Shown here: piece after piece, positions 52,324 through 60,884 of the stretch | Layout of the letters: every line of letters starts with the position of its first letter | How positions within the stretch are numbered: the stretch's first letter is position 1 | Assembly (NCBI GenBank): GCA_964440115.1 | Contig: CAYTPV010000004.1 | Span: forward strand, 310,001-374,000 | Length of the DNA stretch: 64,000 nucleotides | Source: JAEWWD01 sp964440115 | GTDB lineage: Bacteria > Bacillota > Clostridia > Christensenellales > CAG-138 | Direction of reading: 5' to 3' | The notes under the pieces: generated by a model | Seen by the model: the letters and a program-made list of their open reading frames with translations, nothing else | What the model was told of the DNA's origin: nothing | Databases searched by the model: none | Position numbers and translations under genes: made by a program

Positions 52324-52385
52324 ACGCAAACGATTGCGTTGCAATGTGATGCAATTATTATATTGCCGTTCATTGGTTCTGTCAA
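52324..52385 (-). promoter_or_regulatory. Sigma-A promoter and LacI-type operator of the HAD-ABC uptake operon
   Basis: Minus strand TTGACA (52380-52385), 17-nt spacer, TATAAT (52357-52362): both boxes match consensus. The operator ACGCAAACGATTGCGT (52324-52339) follows 17 nt after the -10 box, with one mismatch to the palindrome at 36571. Confidence 0.88.
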
Positions 52386-52513
52386 TTACATTTTGTACGG
52401 CAAATGCCGCATGTATGCTATATCAACCGGGTTGCATATAATGATCGCCCAAAGATGGGCTCATCAATTCTGAGGTTGTCATCCGGTTTACAGTATTTAA
52501 ATATAAGCATCGG

Positions 52514-52529
52514 ACGCATACGTTTGCGC
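52514..52529. promoter_or_regulatory. Second LacI-type site upstream of the uptake operon
   Basis: ACGCATACGTTTGCGC has two mismatches to the perfect operator. It is 190 bp from the site at 52324, a spacing that would allow looping. Otherwise the 394-bp gap 52213-52606 holds no gene. Confidence 0.55.
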
Positions 52530-52606
52530 GGACTGAGTTCAATAAATTCAAATACCGAAGTCTGAGGTATTCCAGCGTGCTGCGGTATATTGCGCACATG
52601 ATTTTA

Positions 52607-54364
52607 TCAATAAATTTCAAACTGCGAAGCGTAAAGGCTCGCGTACACGCCGCCCATCCGCATCAATTCCGTATGGGTTCCCTTTTCCACGATATTGCCA
52701 TGCTCCACAACAAGTATCAGATCGGCCCGTTCGATGGTGGAAAGCCTGTGCGCAATTACAAAGCAGGTTTTTCCCCGCATAAGCTTTTGCATGGCTTCAT
52801 TGATCTCAATTTCGGTACTGGTATCCACGTTGGATGTTGCTTCATCGAGTATGAGCATGTTTGCGTCTATGAGCATAGCCCGAGCGATGGTCAGCAACTG
52901 CTTTTGCCCCTTTGAAATGTTTACTCCGCCGTCGGATACGATTGTGTCGTAACCATCGGGCAGCGAGAGTATGAAATTATGGATTTTTGCGGCTTTGGCC
53001 GCTTGGATGACCTGTTCCCGTGTTGCGCCTTCACTGCCGTATGCTATGTTATCGTGTACGGTACCATGAAACAGCCAGGTATCTTGCAGCACCATGGCGT
53101 AGGAAAGACGAAGCTGCTTTCGTACAACATCCCGTATATCAGTGCCGTCTACGAGTATGTTGCCGCAGCTGACATCGTAAAACCGCATCAAAAGATTAAC
53201 GATAGTCGTTTTTCCCGCACCGGTTGGCCCAACAATCGCTATGAGACTGCCGCTTTTGACGTCAATGGTCAGGTCAGTCAGTATATTCCTGTCTTGTGTA
53301 TATCCAAACCCAACATCCTTTAACTGTACATCACCGCTGGCGTTCTCAAGATCAACAGCTTCCTCTTTATCCGGCAGTTCCGGTGTTTCGTCAATGAGAC
53401 GGAATACCCTTTCCGCAGCGGCGACAGCGGCCTGAATTTCACTGATGATATTGGCCGCCTCCCGGATGGGCCCGGAAAACTTGCGCGAGTATAGAACGAA
53501 GGAAGACACGCTGCCCAGCGTCAGCCGCCCCATCAGGTACAGCAAGGCCCCGAACACGCTGACAAACGAAAGCGACAGGTTGTTTATAAAGTTCACGGAC
53601 GGCCCTAGTAAACAGCTTTCATAATCGGCGTGATAATAAGCTTCCACAGCGTCCGTATTACGGGATGCAAAACGGCTGATCATGGCATCTTCGCGGCCAT
53701 ATGCCCGCACGGTTTTCTGGCCGGATATGCTTTCTTCCGTAAACCCGTTCAGCTTACCAAGTTTCTCTGATCGAAGCCGGAACAGCGGATGTACTCTGCG
53801 AATCTGCCTTCTGCTGAAGAGTGTTGATATCGGTACTGTCACCAGGAATACACCGGCGAGTAAAGGAGAGATGATGAGAAGCATCACAAAGGAGCCTAAC
53901 ACTGTGATAAAACTCGTACACACCTGAATGAGATCGGTGGACAGTGAAGCGTTGACAGTATCGATGTCGTAGCAAATGCGGCTGATTAGATCCCCCGCGG
54001 GATGCGTATCAAAGTACTTAACCGGCAAATCCACAAGCTTTTGAAAAACCGCCCTGCGCAGATCGCAGGATACTTCCTGACTCAATCGGATCAAGTTAAC
54101 TGACAGCAGATAGGATAGTATGGATGACACAACAAAGCACGCAGCCATCAGCGTGCAATTATAGAACACTGTTGAGAAGTCAACCTTGCCTTTTACTGTA
54201 CCTATCGCATCAACCGCATGACCGGACAAAAGGGGAATGGCCAGCTCCAGAAGATTCGAAATGATCATGGCGGAAAAGAGAAGTATCAAAGCCACTCGAT
54301 GCCTGGCGAGAAACTTCCAAAGCCTAATCAGAATGGCGCTTTTGTTGACTGGCTTTTGCTTCAT
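52607..54364 (-). CDS. ABC exporter half-transporter (membrane + ATPase), consensus Walker B
   Basis: This is a 585-residue type IV ABC protein. It has six membrane helices (1-310), then an ATPase with Walker A IVGPTGAGKTTIVNLL, Walker B MLILDEATSNVD (catalytic Glu present) and H-loop FVIAHRLSTIE. The signature motif is NISKGQKQ instead of LSGGQ. The partner gene upstream overlaps its start (ATGA), and the two complement each other's degenerate motifs, which indicates a heterodimer of the BmrCD/TM287-288 kind. The substrate could be a drug, lipid or peptide. The export direction makes it unlikely to import the regulon's substrate. Confidence 0.9.
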   Translation of the reverse strand: MKQKPVNKSAILIRLWKFLARHRVALILLFSAMIISNLLELAIPLLSGHAVDAIGTVKGKVDFSTVFYNCTLMAACFVVSSILSYLLSVNLIRLSQEVSCDLRRAVFQKLVDLPVKYFDTHPAGDLISRICYDIDTVNASLSTDLIQVCTSFITVLGSFVMLLIISPLLAGVFLVTVPISTLFSRRQIRRVHPLFRLRSEKLGKLNGFTEESISGQKTVRAYGREDAMISRFASRNTDAVEAYYHADYESCLLGPSVNFINNLSLSFVSVFGALLYLMGRLTLGSVSSFVLYSRKFSGPIREAANIISEIQAAVAAAERVFRLIDETPELPDKEEAVDLENASGDVQLKDVGFGYTQDRNILTDLTIDVKSGSLIAIVGPTGAGKTTIVNLLMRFYDVSCGNILVDGTDIRDVVRKQLRLSYAMVLQDTWLFHGTVHDNIAYGSEGATREQVIQAAKAAKIHNFILSLPDGYDTIVSDGGVNISKGQKQLLTIARAMLIDANMLILDEATSNVDTSTEIEINEAMQKLMRGKTCFVIAHRLSTIERADLILVVEHGNIVEKGTHTELMRMGGVYASLYASQFEIY

Positions 54365-56109
54365 GATTGCGCACCCCCCATCTGAACCTGCGCAATTTTC
54401 CTGTAGCTTGGGCAGGTTTCCATCAGGTGGCTGTGTGTACCGGCGCCTTCAATGCACCCATCATCCAGCACGAGTATATAATCTGCATTGCATATGGAAC
54501 TGACACGCTCTGAGATAATGATCGACGTAGTATCCGCATGATCCTTACGAATGGCCGCGCGCAGCGCAGCGGTCGTACGGTAGTCAAGCGCGCTCTCTGA
54601 ATCGTCCAGTATGAGTATATCAGGCTTTCCCGCCAGCGCCCGTGCTATCAATATGCGCTGTTTTTGGCCGCCGCTGAGGTTAGCGCCGCGGATATCTACG
54701 GTATATTCGTAACGATCCGGAAGGTCGTCGATGAACTCTGCCGCTTGTGCCGCAGAGGCAGCCTGTTCCACCGTTTCCAGCGGGATATGGCGCAGGAATG
54801 AAATATTTTCATATATGGTGTCGTTGAGAAGCACGTCGTTCTGAAATGCGACGCCGAACATATTGGTGAGATCCTCGCGGAGAATACCCTCGATACGGTC
54901 GCCGTTGATGCGGATACTGCCGCTGTTAGCATCATAAAAGCGCATCAACAGGTTGATGAGCGTGGTTTTGCCGCAGCCGGTCGGCCCGATGATGCCCAGC
55001 GTTTCTCCGCGCTTGAGGCAGAAGCTGATGTCATTGAGGTTATTGCGTTTTCCATTGTACGAGAAATTGACGTGATCAAAACGGATGTGGCAGTCGTCTT
55101 CCTGATGGTCCCGCTCGCCTGCGGGCAGATCGTCCGGGTAAAGAAGAACTTCCTCTATGCGCTGCGCGGAAGCAGTACCGCGGGACCATAGTGTGAATAT
55201 CTTTGTAACGGACAGCGTAGCCGTGATAATGATGGTGAAGTAGGAAAGAAAAGCAATTATTTTACCAGGCTGCATGAGGCCTTCGTTTACCCGGAAAGCG
55301 CCGACTATAATGACAAGCGTCAGCCCAAGGTTCAGCAGCAATCCCATTGCAGGGTTTGTGACTGCGACCACGCGACCGGCGCGTTTTTCCGCGTCTGCTA
55401 CGGCCGTATTCGTGGATTCAAAGCGCTTTTTCTCATATTCGGTCTTGGACAACGCTTTGATGACACGAACCCCAGCAGCGTTTTCCCGGACTACGCGCAC
55501 CAATCCCTCAATACGTTTCTGCACTTCTCCGTATATCGGGATGCTTTTTTTCGATACCATCCAAACGATTGCACAAAGCAGGGGAGAGAGGAGCAACTGT
55601 ATCATAGCCAGCGTGGGTTCGAGCGCAAATGATAATGTAATTCCGCCGAGCACCAGCAGCGGCGCCCGCACGCCCAACCGCTGCATTTTATCATAGAGGG
55701 CATGGATATTGTAGGTGTCGTTAGTTAAACGCGATATGAGCGATGGTACACTAAAGTGATCCATACCGGAAAAGGAAAGGTAGCTGATGCGTGAAAATAG
55801 ATCATGACGCAGCTTCTGCGTGATTTTCATCGATACCTTAGCAGCCATACGGTTTGCCCAAACGTTGAACGTGACGGCGATTGCCGAGCAGGCGACCATA
55901 GCGGCGCCATAAAAATAAATCGAGGGGATGTCCTTTTTAGGCACAACGTTGTCGATCAAATAAGCCAGCAGCCAGGGAAGAACCAAATCCATCATGGTAC
56001 CGATAAACTTAATGGTCAGCCCAAAGGACATACGGCCGATATATGGTTTTATATAGCGGGCAATGGTACGCATAGGCAACCTCTTTACGCCATTCCGCTC
56101 CGTGGACAC
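54361..56109 (-). CDS. ABC exporter half-transporter with degenerate ATPase site
   Basis: This 582-residue partner has six helices and an ATPase with Walker A IIGPTGCGKTTLINLL and signature ANLSGGQKQR intact. Walker B is ILILDDSESALD, where the catalytic Glu is Asp followed by Ser, and the H-loop IIISERVSSI lacks the His. In heterodimeric exporters one composite site is degenerate in this way, while the other is formed with the partner's good Walker B. It overlaps the next gene by 4 nt. It starts 80 nt after the MgtC gene and may belong to the same long transcript from 59.6 kb. Confidence 0.9.
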   Translation of the reverse strand: MSTERNGVKRLPMRTIARYIKPYIGRMSFGLTIKFIGTMMDLVLPWLLAYLIDNVVPKKDIPSIYFYGAAMVACSAIAVTFNVWANRMAAKVSMKITQKLRHDLFSRISYLSFSGMDHFSVPSLISRLTNDTYNIHALYDKMQRLGVRAPLLVLGGITLSFALEPTLAMIQLLLSPLLCAIVWMVSKKSIPIYGEVQKRIEGLVRVVRENAAGVRVIKALSKTEYEKKRFESTNTAVADAEKRAGRVVAVTNPAMGLLLNLGLTLVIIVGAFRVNEGLMQPGKIIAFLSYFTIIITATLSVTKIFTLWSRGTASAQRIEEVLLYPDDLPAGERDHQEDDCHIRFDHVNFSYNGKRNNLNDISFCLKRGETLGIIGPTGCGKTTLINLLMRFYDANSGSIRINGDRIEGILREDLTNMFGVAFQNDVLLNDTIYENISFLRHIPLETVEQAASAAQAAEFIDDLPDRYEYTVDIRGANLSGGQKQRILIARALAGKPDILILDDSESALDYRTTAALRAAIRKDHADTTSIIISERVSSICNADYILVLDDGCIEGAGTHSHLMETCPSYRKIAQVQMGGAQS

Positions 56110-56188
56110 AATGAAATGCCGCGCAGAGCGACATTAATTGTGCCGGAAATACGGTCGCGCAATTCGTAATACAGATCTGGTATCGGCC

Positions 56189-56878
56189 TTACAGTTCTTC
56201 CATGAAAGACAGGCCGTTGCAGGGGCGTATCATTTCCATGATATCTTTATGAGGTCTGCGCTGTTCGGATCGAAGTTTGAAGAATACGCCGATTCCTGGC
56301 GTAAACTCGGCTCGGGCTGTTTCATAGTTGTCGATAATGAGGCCGTTTTTTTCTGCGATTGCAATGAAATCGGATATATTTGAAAGGTTCTCCAATACCA
56401 CATATAGATGGATGGATTTGGATCGTGCAATGTACTTGGTTTCGACGAAGTTGAATATCGTCATCACCAGCACCATGGTGACGGCCATCAGCACAGCGCC
56501 GAAATAAAACCCGATACCAATCGCTATGCCAAGGCACGCGCAGGACCAAAGTCCAGCTGCCGTAGTCAGCCCTTTGATTTGCCGGGTACCTGTCACCAAA
56601 ATGCTGCCTGCGCCTAAGAAGCCTATTCCGCTGATAACCTGCGCGCCTAATCGCGCAGTATCCGTACCGCCAAGCCGTTCATGCATATATTGTCCTGTCA
56701 TCATGATGACGCAGGCGCTCATGCAAACAAGCATGTATGTTCGAAAACCTGCGGCGCGTCGCTTTTTGGATCTTTCCAGGCCAAGTATGCCTCCGAAGGT
56801 AGTGGCAAGCACCATTCTGAGTATGATGGACCAGACTGTCAGATCCTGCAAGCCAATCGATTGAATCCAATCAAACAT
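56189..56878 (-). CDS. MgtC/SapB-family membrane protein
   Basis: This 229-residue protein has the N-terminal MgtC domain (four to five helices): MVLATTFGGILGLERSKKRRAAGFRTYMLVCMSACVIMM, ARLGAQVISGIGFLGAGSILVTG and IKGLTTAAGLWSCACLGIAIGIGFYFGAV. A C-terminal cytosolic ACT-like part follows. The conserved Asp/Arg/Glu of the fold are present. In other bacteria MgtC is linked to Mg2+ and phosphate homeostasis. ATG 56878 has GGGAGGG upstream; the frame reaches further into the PfkB gene without reason. It lies 44 nt after the PfkB gene on the same strand. Confidence 0.9.
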   Translation of the reverse strand: MFDWIQSIGLQDLTVWSIILRMVLATTFGGILGLERSKKRRAAGFRTYMLVCMSACVIMMTGQYMHERLGGTDTARLGAQVISGIGFLGAGSILVTGTRQIKGLTTAAGLWSCACLGIAIGIGFYFGAVLMAVTMVLVMTIFNFVETKYIARSKSIHLYVVLENLSNISDFIAIAEKNGLIIDNYETARAEFTPGIGVFFKLRSEQRRPHKDIMEMIRPCNGLSFMEEL

Positions 56879-56921
56879 ACGCGACCCTCCCAGTGATGAA
56901 ACGGACGACAACATAGGATAA

Positions 56922-57812
56922 TTATTCTTGGTAGAACTGCCGGATATACTCCGCAACATCCAAGCGGGTTCCCTTAAAGGGCCCCGGTGTTTCCATTTTG
57001 AGCGAAACAAGAGCCGCTGCTCGCAGCAGCGCCGTTGGGATATCGGATGTAAGCCGCTCCGTAATATATCCCGCAAAACAGGTGTCGCCGCGGCCCGTGC
57101 GTCCTATGAGGCTGCGGGGCTTGAGCGGGCAGGTGTAGATTTCTCGTCCGTCATAAACAAGAACTTCCGTGTTGTGCGTGATCATGATTTCCTGAGCGCC
57201 CCATTCGTACATGAGCTTTGCGGCCTTAACACGGTCGGTGAGGCCGGTGAGTATTTCTGCTTCCGCGGCGTCAGTTTTCAAAAAACGAATGAGGGGGAAC
57301 ATTTCGCGTTTTTCTGCCCAATCGTGAAATACCATGGACCCATTTTCATCGCAGCGAAGCATACATTGCACGTCTACCGCTGCCATGGCTTTCTTCGAAG
57401 CGTATTCCACGATTTCATTGCCCAGATCGCCGCGCATCAGGCCGGCAACATGATAAATGGATGCGTCCACATCCGGAATTTCTTCTATTAGGTAAGGATC
57501 AATGCGGCTGATGGCGGTGCAGGTGCGCCGCTCGCGGTCAGCAGTATGGTAGATATTCTGAATAGAGGTGCTGCTGGGGCTGCTCAGAGGAAACACAGTT
57601 ACGTTTGCGGCATCTGCGAACAATTCTTTAACATCCATATCCGCAGGGTTGGCCTTGGGCAGAACAGCTACGCGATGCCCCATACCGGAAGCGGCGTATC
57701 CGGAATATACGACCGCACCGCCGATCGGGCGTATGGTCGTGCCGTCGTAATCGGTATTCACATCCAAAGAGGGCTGGCCGAGTATAAAGGTATCGAATGC
57801 GTGCTGTTTCAT
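56922..57812 (-). CDS. PfkB-family carbohydrate kinase
   Basis: This 296-residue ribokinase-fold kinase has the N-terminal di-glycine motif RPIGGAVVYSGYAASGMGHRVAVLPK and the C-terminal signature IGRTGRGDTCFAGYI with the catalytic Asp. It is slightly short and lacks a clear lid segment, like small kinases of the inositol- or nucleoside-type branch. The substrate is unknown. The ATG at 57812 overlaps the stop of the PHP gene (TGATG), and GGAGG is 10 nt upstream. It is likely to phosphorylate the dephosphorylated product of the HAD/PHP/EEP enzymes in the same regulon. Confidence 0.88.
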   Translation of the reverse strand: MKQHAFDTFILGQPSLDVNTDYDGTTIRPIGGAVVYSGYAASGMGHRVAVLPKANPADMDVKELFADAANVTVFPLSSPSSTSIQNIYHTADRERRTCTAISRIDPYLIEEIPDVDASIYHVAGLMRGDLGNEIVEYASKKAMAAVDVQCMLRCDENGSMVFHDWAEKREMFPLIRFLKTDAAEAEILTGLTDRVKAAKLMYEWGAQEIMITHNTEVLVYDGREIYTCPLKPRSLIGRTGRGDTCFAGYITERLTSDIPTALLRAAALVSLKMETPGPFKGTRLDVAEYIRQFYQE

Positions 57813-58537
57813 CAATTTGCGCCTCCAAAATAGTTGTTACATTGCTCTATGACGGAATGGAATTCGTCGCACTGCATGCTGTAAGCCCGCTGCAGCATAG
57901 CGTCCCTAAACGCAAAGGAATCTCGTATACGATGATCAAACACCAAGGCTGCGCGCGCTTCGTCGCCGGGGCGATGCGCGTCGGAACTGCACGAACGCAG
58001 AAGGTGCGGATTGGCCATGCACAATTCCAGCGCCTTGTCATTGCAGTTATCATGCCTGGGGCTGCAGTTGACTATTTCAATGCCGTGGACGCTGTCAAAA
58101 AACACAGTGGAATTACCGTTCCTAAATGGATGCGCGTTGATAATGAGCACCTCATCCTTGAATTTTTCGTAAAATGCGCGGTGCCCCATGAGGTACATGT
58201 ATGGATTTCTGCGAAGAAAAGCCTCGTCAATACCATATATCAAATAGTCATTGTCGCTTTCGGGAAAACGGAGTTCCATGCCCAGTATGACATCCATACC
58301 AAGTTCATCGCCGCGTTTCTTCGCAAGCCGATATCCTGTAAGAAATTCATCTACACAGGAGTCCCAATCGTCTTTGCAATCAAGATTGGATATGTATGTC
58401 TCGTGCATATGGTCGGTGATTACTATTCCGGCGTATTTACGGTCGTGATACGTTTCTGCGATTGTGGCAGCAGGGATCCAGCCGCACTTGCTGCTTTCCT
58501 TTGTGTGCACGTGCGGATCATATAAATAGGATTTCAT
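57812..58537 (-). CDS. PHP-domain phosphoesterase of the LacI operon
   Basis: This 241-residue metal hydrolase starts YLYDPHVHTKESSKCGW (HxH). Further motifs are IVITDHMHET, VILGMELRFPES, LIINAHPFR and CSSDAHRPGD. All the metal ligands of the PHP family are in place. It shares little sequence with the PHP protein at 27944. It lies 15 nt after the lacI gene and overlaps the PfkB kinase. Known PHP enzymes cleave histidinol phosphate, nucleotides or cyclic phosphodiesters, and the last fits the context of phosphoester use. Confidence 0.88.
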   Translation of the reverse strand: MKSYLYDPHVHTKESSKCGWIPAATIAETYHDRKYAGIVITDHMHETYISNLDCKDDWDSCVDEFLTGYRLAKKRGDELGMDVILGMELRFPESDNDYLIYGIDEAFLRRNPYMYLMGHRAFYEKFKDEVLIINAHPFRNGNSTVFFDSVHGIEIVNCSPRHDNCNDKALELCMANPHLLRSCSSDAHRPGDEARAALVFDHRIRDSFAFRDAMLQRAYSMQCDEFHSVIEQCNNYFGGAN

Positions 58538-58552
58538 AGCGCCTCCGAGAAA

Positions 58553-59560
58553 CTATTTTAACGCAATACAGGACTTGCGCTTGATTAACGTCGGAATCAA
58601 TATTTGGTGCGAGTATCCGATCGACGGATTTCTGATCTTTTCGACGAGCATTTCCACCGCGATAGACGCCATGGTCATCTTCGGCTGCTCAATCGTGGAA
58701 AGATTGATTTTGGGAAGTCCGGTATAATGGATGTTATCAAATCCAAGCAGGGAAATATCTTCAGGTATGCGTATGCCAGCCTCATCCGCGGCCTGTAGTA
58801 CGCCTAAAGCAAGGGAATCGGTAGCCGCAAAAATAGCAGTGTGAGAGAGTTTTGTTGAAAACATTTGCTTCGCGAGCGTATACCCGTGCTGAATGGAGCT
58901 GGAAGTATAAGGGCTGTTGTAAAACTGCGGGGTAATACCAAACTGAATGCATGCGTCGTTGTATCCGTCCGCACGCAACTGGTGTGTACTGCTGCGCTTG
59001 CGCCTGCCGAAATACAGAATATCCCGATGACCCAGCGAGTAAAGGTATTCCGTGCCGATAAACATGCCCCGGTAATTATCCACCGCTACATAACTTTCCG
59101 GCAGGTCTCTGAGGTTCTCACTGACAAATACGGTGGGAACCTTTGTCATATGCTTTTTCAGCCTGTTGTAGGTATCCACGCTGGAGGGGACTATGATAAT
59201 GCCGTCCACCTGACGGCCCATTAATAGTTCAAACACCTGTTCCTCCAGATTGAGATCGTGCGAAGAATTACAAAGCATGATATTATAGCCATGCGCACGT
59301 GCGTTGCGTTCAATATGGTAAGCGATTTCAGACATAAAGGGGTTTTCGACGCTGGTAACAATAAGCCCTAAGAGCTTTGTCTGCTTCATGACCATGGAAC
59401 GTGCCACGGAATTAGCAGTGTAGCCCATTTCTTTGCATAGTTTTACGACACGTTCCCGAGTATCCTCGCTTATCTCAGGACTGCCCGAAAGCGCACGGGA
59501 AACGGTTGCGTACGATACGTTCGCAACCTTTGCAATATCCTTGATCGTAACCTTTTTCAC
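58553..59560 (-). CDS. LacI-family transcriptional regulator
   Basis: This 335-residue regulator has helix-turn-helix TIKDIAKVANVSYATVSRALSGSPEIS and hinge GYTANSVARSMVMKQTKLLGLIV, followed by the two-lobe effector domain (GIIIVPSS, SYVAVDNYRGMFIGTEYLYSLGHRDILYFG, AIFAATDSLALGVLQAA). The GTG at 59560 is 9 nt behind AGGAG and is preferred; the ATG at 59569 directly abuts that site. Its own promoter carries the operator ACGCAAACGTTTTCAG just downstream of -10, so autorepression is likely. The same palindrome in three other promoters makes this the candidate regulator of the whole HAD/ABC/mutase set. Confidence 0.93.
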   Translation of the reverse strand: MKKVTIKDIAKVANVSYATVSRALSGSPEISEDTRERVVKLCKEMGYTANSVARSMVMKQTKLLGLIVTSVENPFMSEIAYHIERNARAHGYNIMLCNSSHDLNLEEQVFELLMGRQVDGIIIVPSSVDTYNRLKKHMTKVPTVFVSENLRDLPESYVAVDNYRGMFIGTEYLYSLGHRDILYFGRRKRSSTHQLRADGYNDACIQFGITPQFYNSPYTSSSIQHGYTLAKQMFSTKLSHTAIFAATDSLALGVLQAADEAGIRIPEDISLLGFDNIHYTGLPKINLSTIEQPKMTMASIAVEMLVEKIRNPSIGYSHQILIPTLIKRKSCIALK

Positions 59561-59579
59561 CGAATTCATCTCCTAATAG

Positions 59580-59633
59580 ACGCAAACGTTTTCAGCTGTA
59601 TTGAATGATACTACATCTGCCTTTACTTGTCAA
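59580..59633 (-). promoter_or_regulatory. Promoter and LacI-type operator of lacI-PHP-PfkB
   Basis: Minus strand TTGACA (59628-59633), 17-nt spacer, TATCAT (59605-59610), then ACGCAAACGTTTTCAG (59580-59595) nine nt after the -10 box. It lies immediately upstream of the ribosome binding site. Confidence 0.87.
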
Positions 59634-59706
59634 TTGCACGGAATGTAAAATAGTATTCATACAGATAATATCATATGCTTTGGTTCAGCTATTCATAGTA
59701 TCAGCA

Positions 59707-59765
59707 TTGACATAAAAAGCAGCTATAAGTATAATTACATTGTTCATGTTCGGAAACGTTTGCGA
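59707..59765 (+). promoter_or_regulatory. Consensus promoter and LacI-type operator of the EEP gene
   Basis: TTGACA (59707-59712), 17 nt, TATAAT (59730-59735), both identical to consensus. The operator TCGGAAACGTTTGCGA (59750-59765) begins 14 nt after the -10 box. It is divergent from the lacI promoter; the rest of 59634-59706 shows nothing else. Confidence 0.88.
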
Positions 59766-59822
59766 AAAACTATCAATTTTTAGAGGCCCAGCATTTTTGA
59801 TAATTTAGAAACAGGTGAAAAA

Positions 59823-60884
59823 ATGATTGAATATGATATCAGTAAAATCCCTGTGGCAGTACAGCGCATGGAGTCGATACCTCATGTGGAGGCTATTTCC
59901 TGCTTGTCGAATGTATTTTTACCCGACGTTGAAAACACATACAGTACTGCAGGCTCAATTCCATGCCGTGCGATTGTTTTAAACATTGAGCAGGGAACGC
60001 GATTGAAATGGATCATTCCGTTCCTGAGCCTGCATCCTGAACTGCAAAACGCGGATATCATACTGGCTAATGAACTGGATTACGGAATGGCCCGCTCTCA
60101 AAACATCCATACAACAAAAGCCCTCGCAGAAGCCCTTCACATGAATTACGCTTTTGGCGTGGAATTCATTACCGTTAACGCAGGCAAAAACGGCAATGCG
60201 CAGGGATTGCACGGGAATGCGATATTATCCCGTTATCCGATTGATCGCGTGAAGCTGGTTCATCTGCCCATCGAATATGAGTGGTTTTACCGCGAAGATG
60301 ACAGCCGCCTTGGTACGCGCATGGCGCTGCTTGCCCAAATGCATATTGGAGAACGGGATATCGGCGTTGTATGCGTGCATCTTGAAAACCGCGCTTCGCC
60401 TATGGGGAGGGTCAGGCAGTTTACCTATTTACTCGACGAGGTAGATGCTTATTTTGGTAAACTCCCTGTACTGATCGGCGGAGATATGAACACCAATACC
60501 GTTGATGGCGATTCACAGTCCAATATGGAAGAATTGAAGGATAAAGCTGAGCAAATGAAACGTCTTGGCGCTATTCCGGAATATGAGCCCATGATGGCGT
60601 TAGCCGAAACACGCGGGTATTCATACCGGGATTGCAATCTGTTTCATAAGTCAACACGTCGCAAGCACATGCCCGGGGAAGAGGATGTTCTGTTGAATTT
60701 GGATTGGTTCTTTCAAAGAGGACTTTCCTGCAGTTTGCCAGCACGCGTGGAGACGATATTTGATCATACAGTGCTGCCGGGCTGTCCTGAGCATATGAAA
60801 GAATTCGACGGCAAAGAGCTTTCCGATCATGACGCTATCGCTATTACCTGTGAGATAAAAAATGATAAAAGCAGTTCTCTATAA
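59823..60884 (+). CDS. Endonuclease/exonuclease/phosphatase (EEP) family hydrolase
   Basis: This is a 353-residue member of the EEP (DNase I/sphingomyelinase/inositol-5-phosphatase) fold. Motifs are ADIILANELDYG (metal Glu), GLHGNAILSRYPI, VCVHLENRAS, IGGDMNTNT (Asp/Asn), LNLDWFF and ELSDHDAIAI (Asp/His). The first 55 residues are not typical. No signal peptide is seen, so it acts inside the cell. AGGTG precedes the ATG. It stands alone behind a LacI-controlled promoter, opposite lacI-PHP-PfkB. A cytosolic phosphodiester or phosphomonoester is the likely substrate. Confidence 0.9.
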   Translation: MIEYDISKIPVAVQRMESIPHVEAISCLSNVFLPDVENTYSTAGSIPCRAIVLNIEQGTRLKWIIPFLSLHPELQNADIILANELDYGMARSQNIHTTKALAEALHMNYAFGVEFITVNAGKNGNAQGLHGNAILSRYPIDRVKLVHLPIEYEWFYREDDSRLGTRMALLAQMHIGERDIGVVCVHLENRASPMGRVRQFTYLLDEVDAYFGKLPVLIGGDMNTNTVDGDSQSNMEELKDKAEQMKRLGAIPEYEPMMALAETRGYSYRDCNLFHKSTRRKHMPGEEDVLLNLDWFFQRGLSCSLPARVETIFDHTVLPGCPEHMKEFDGKELSDHDAIAITCEIKNDKSSSL

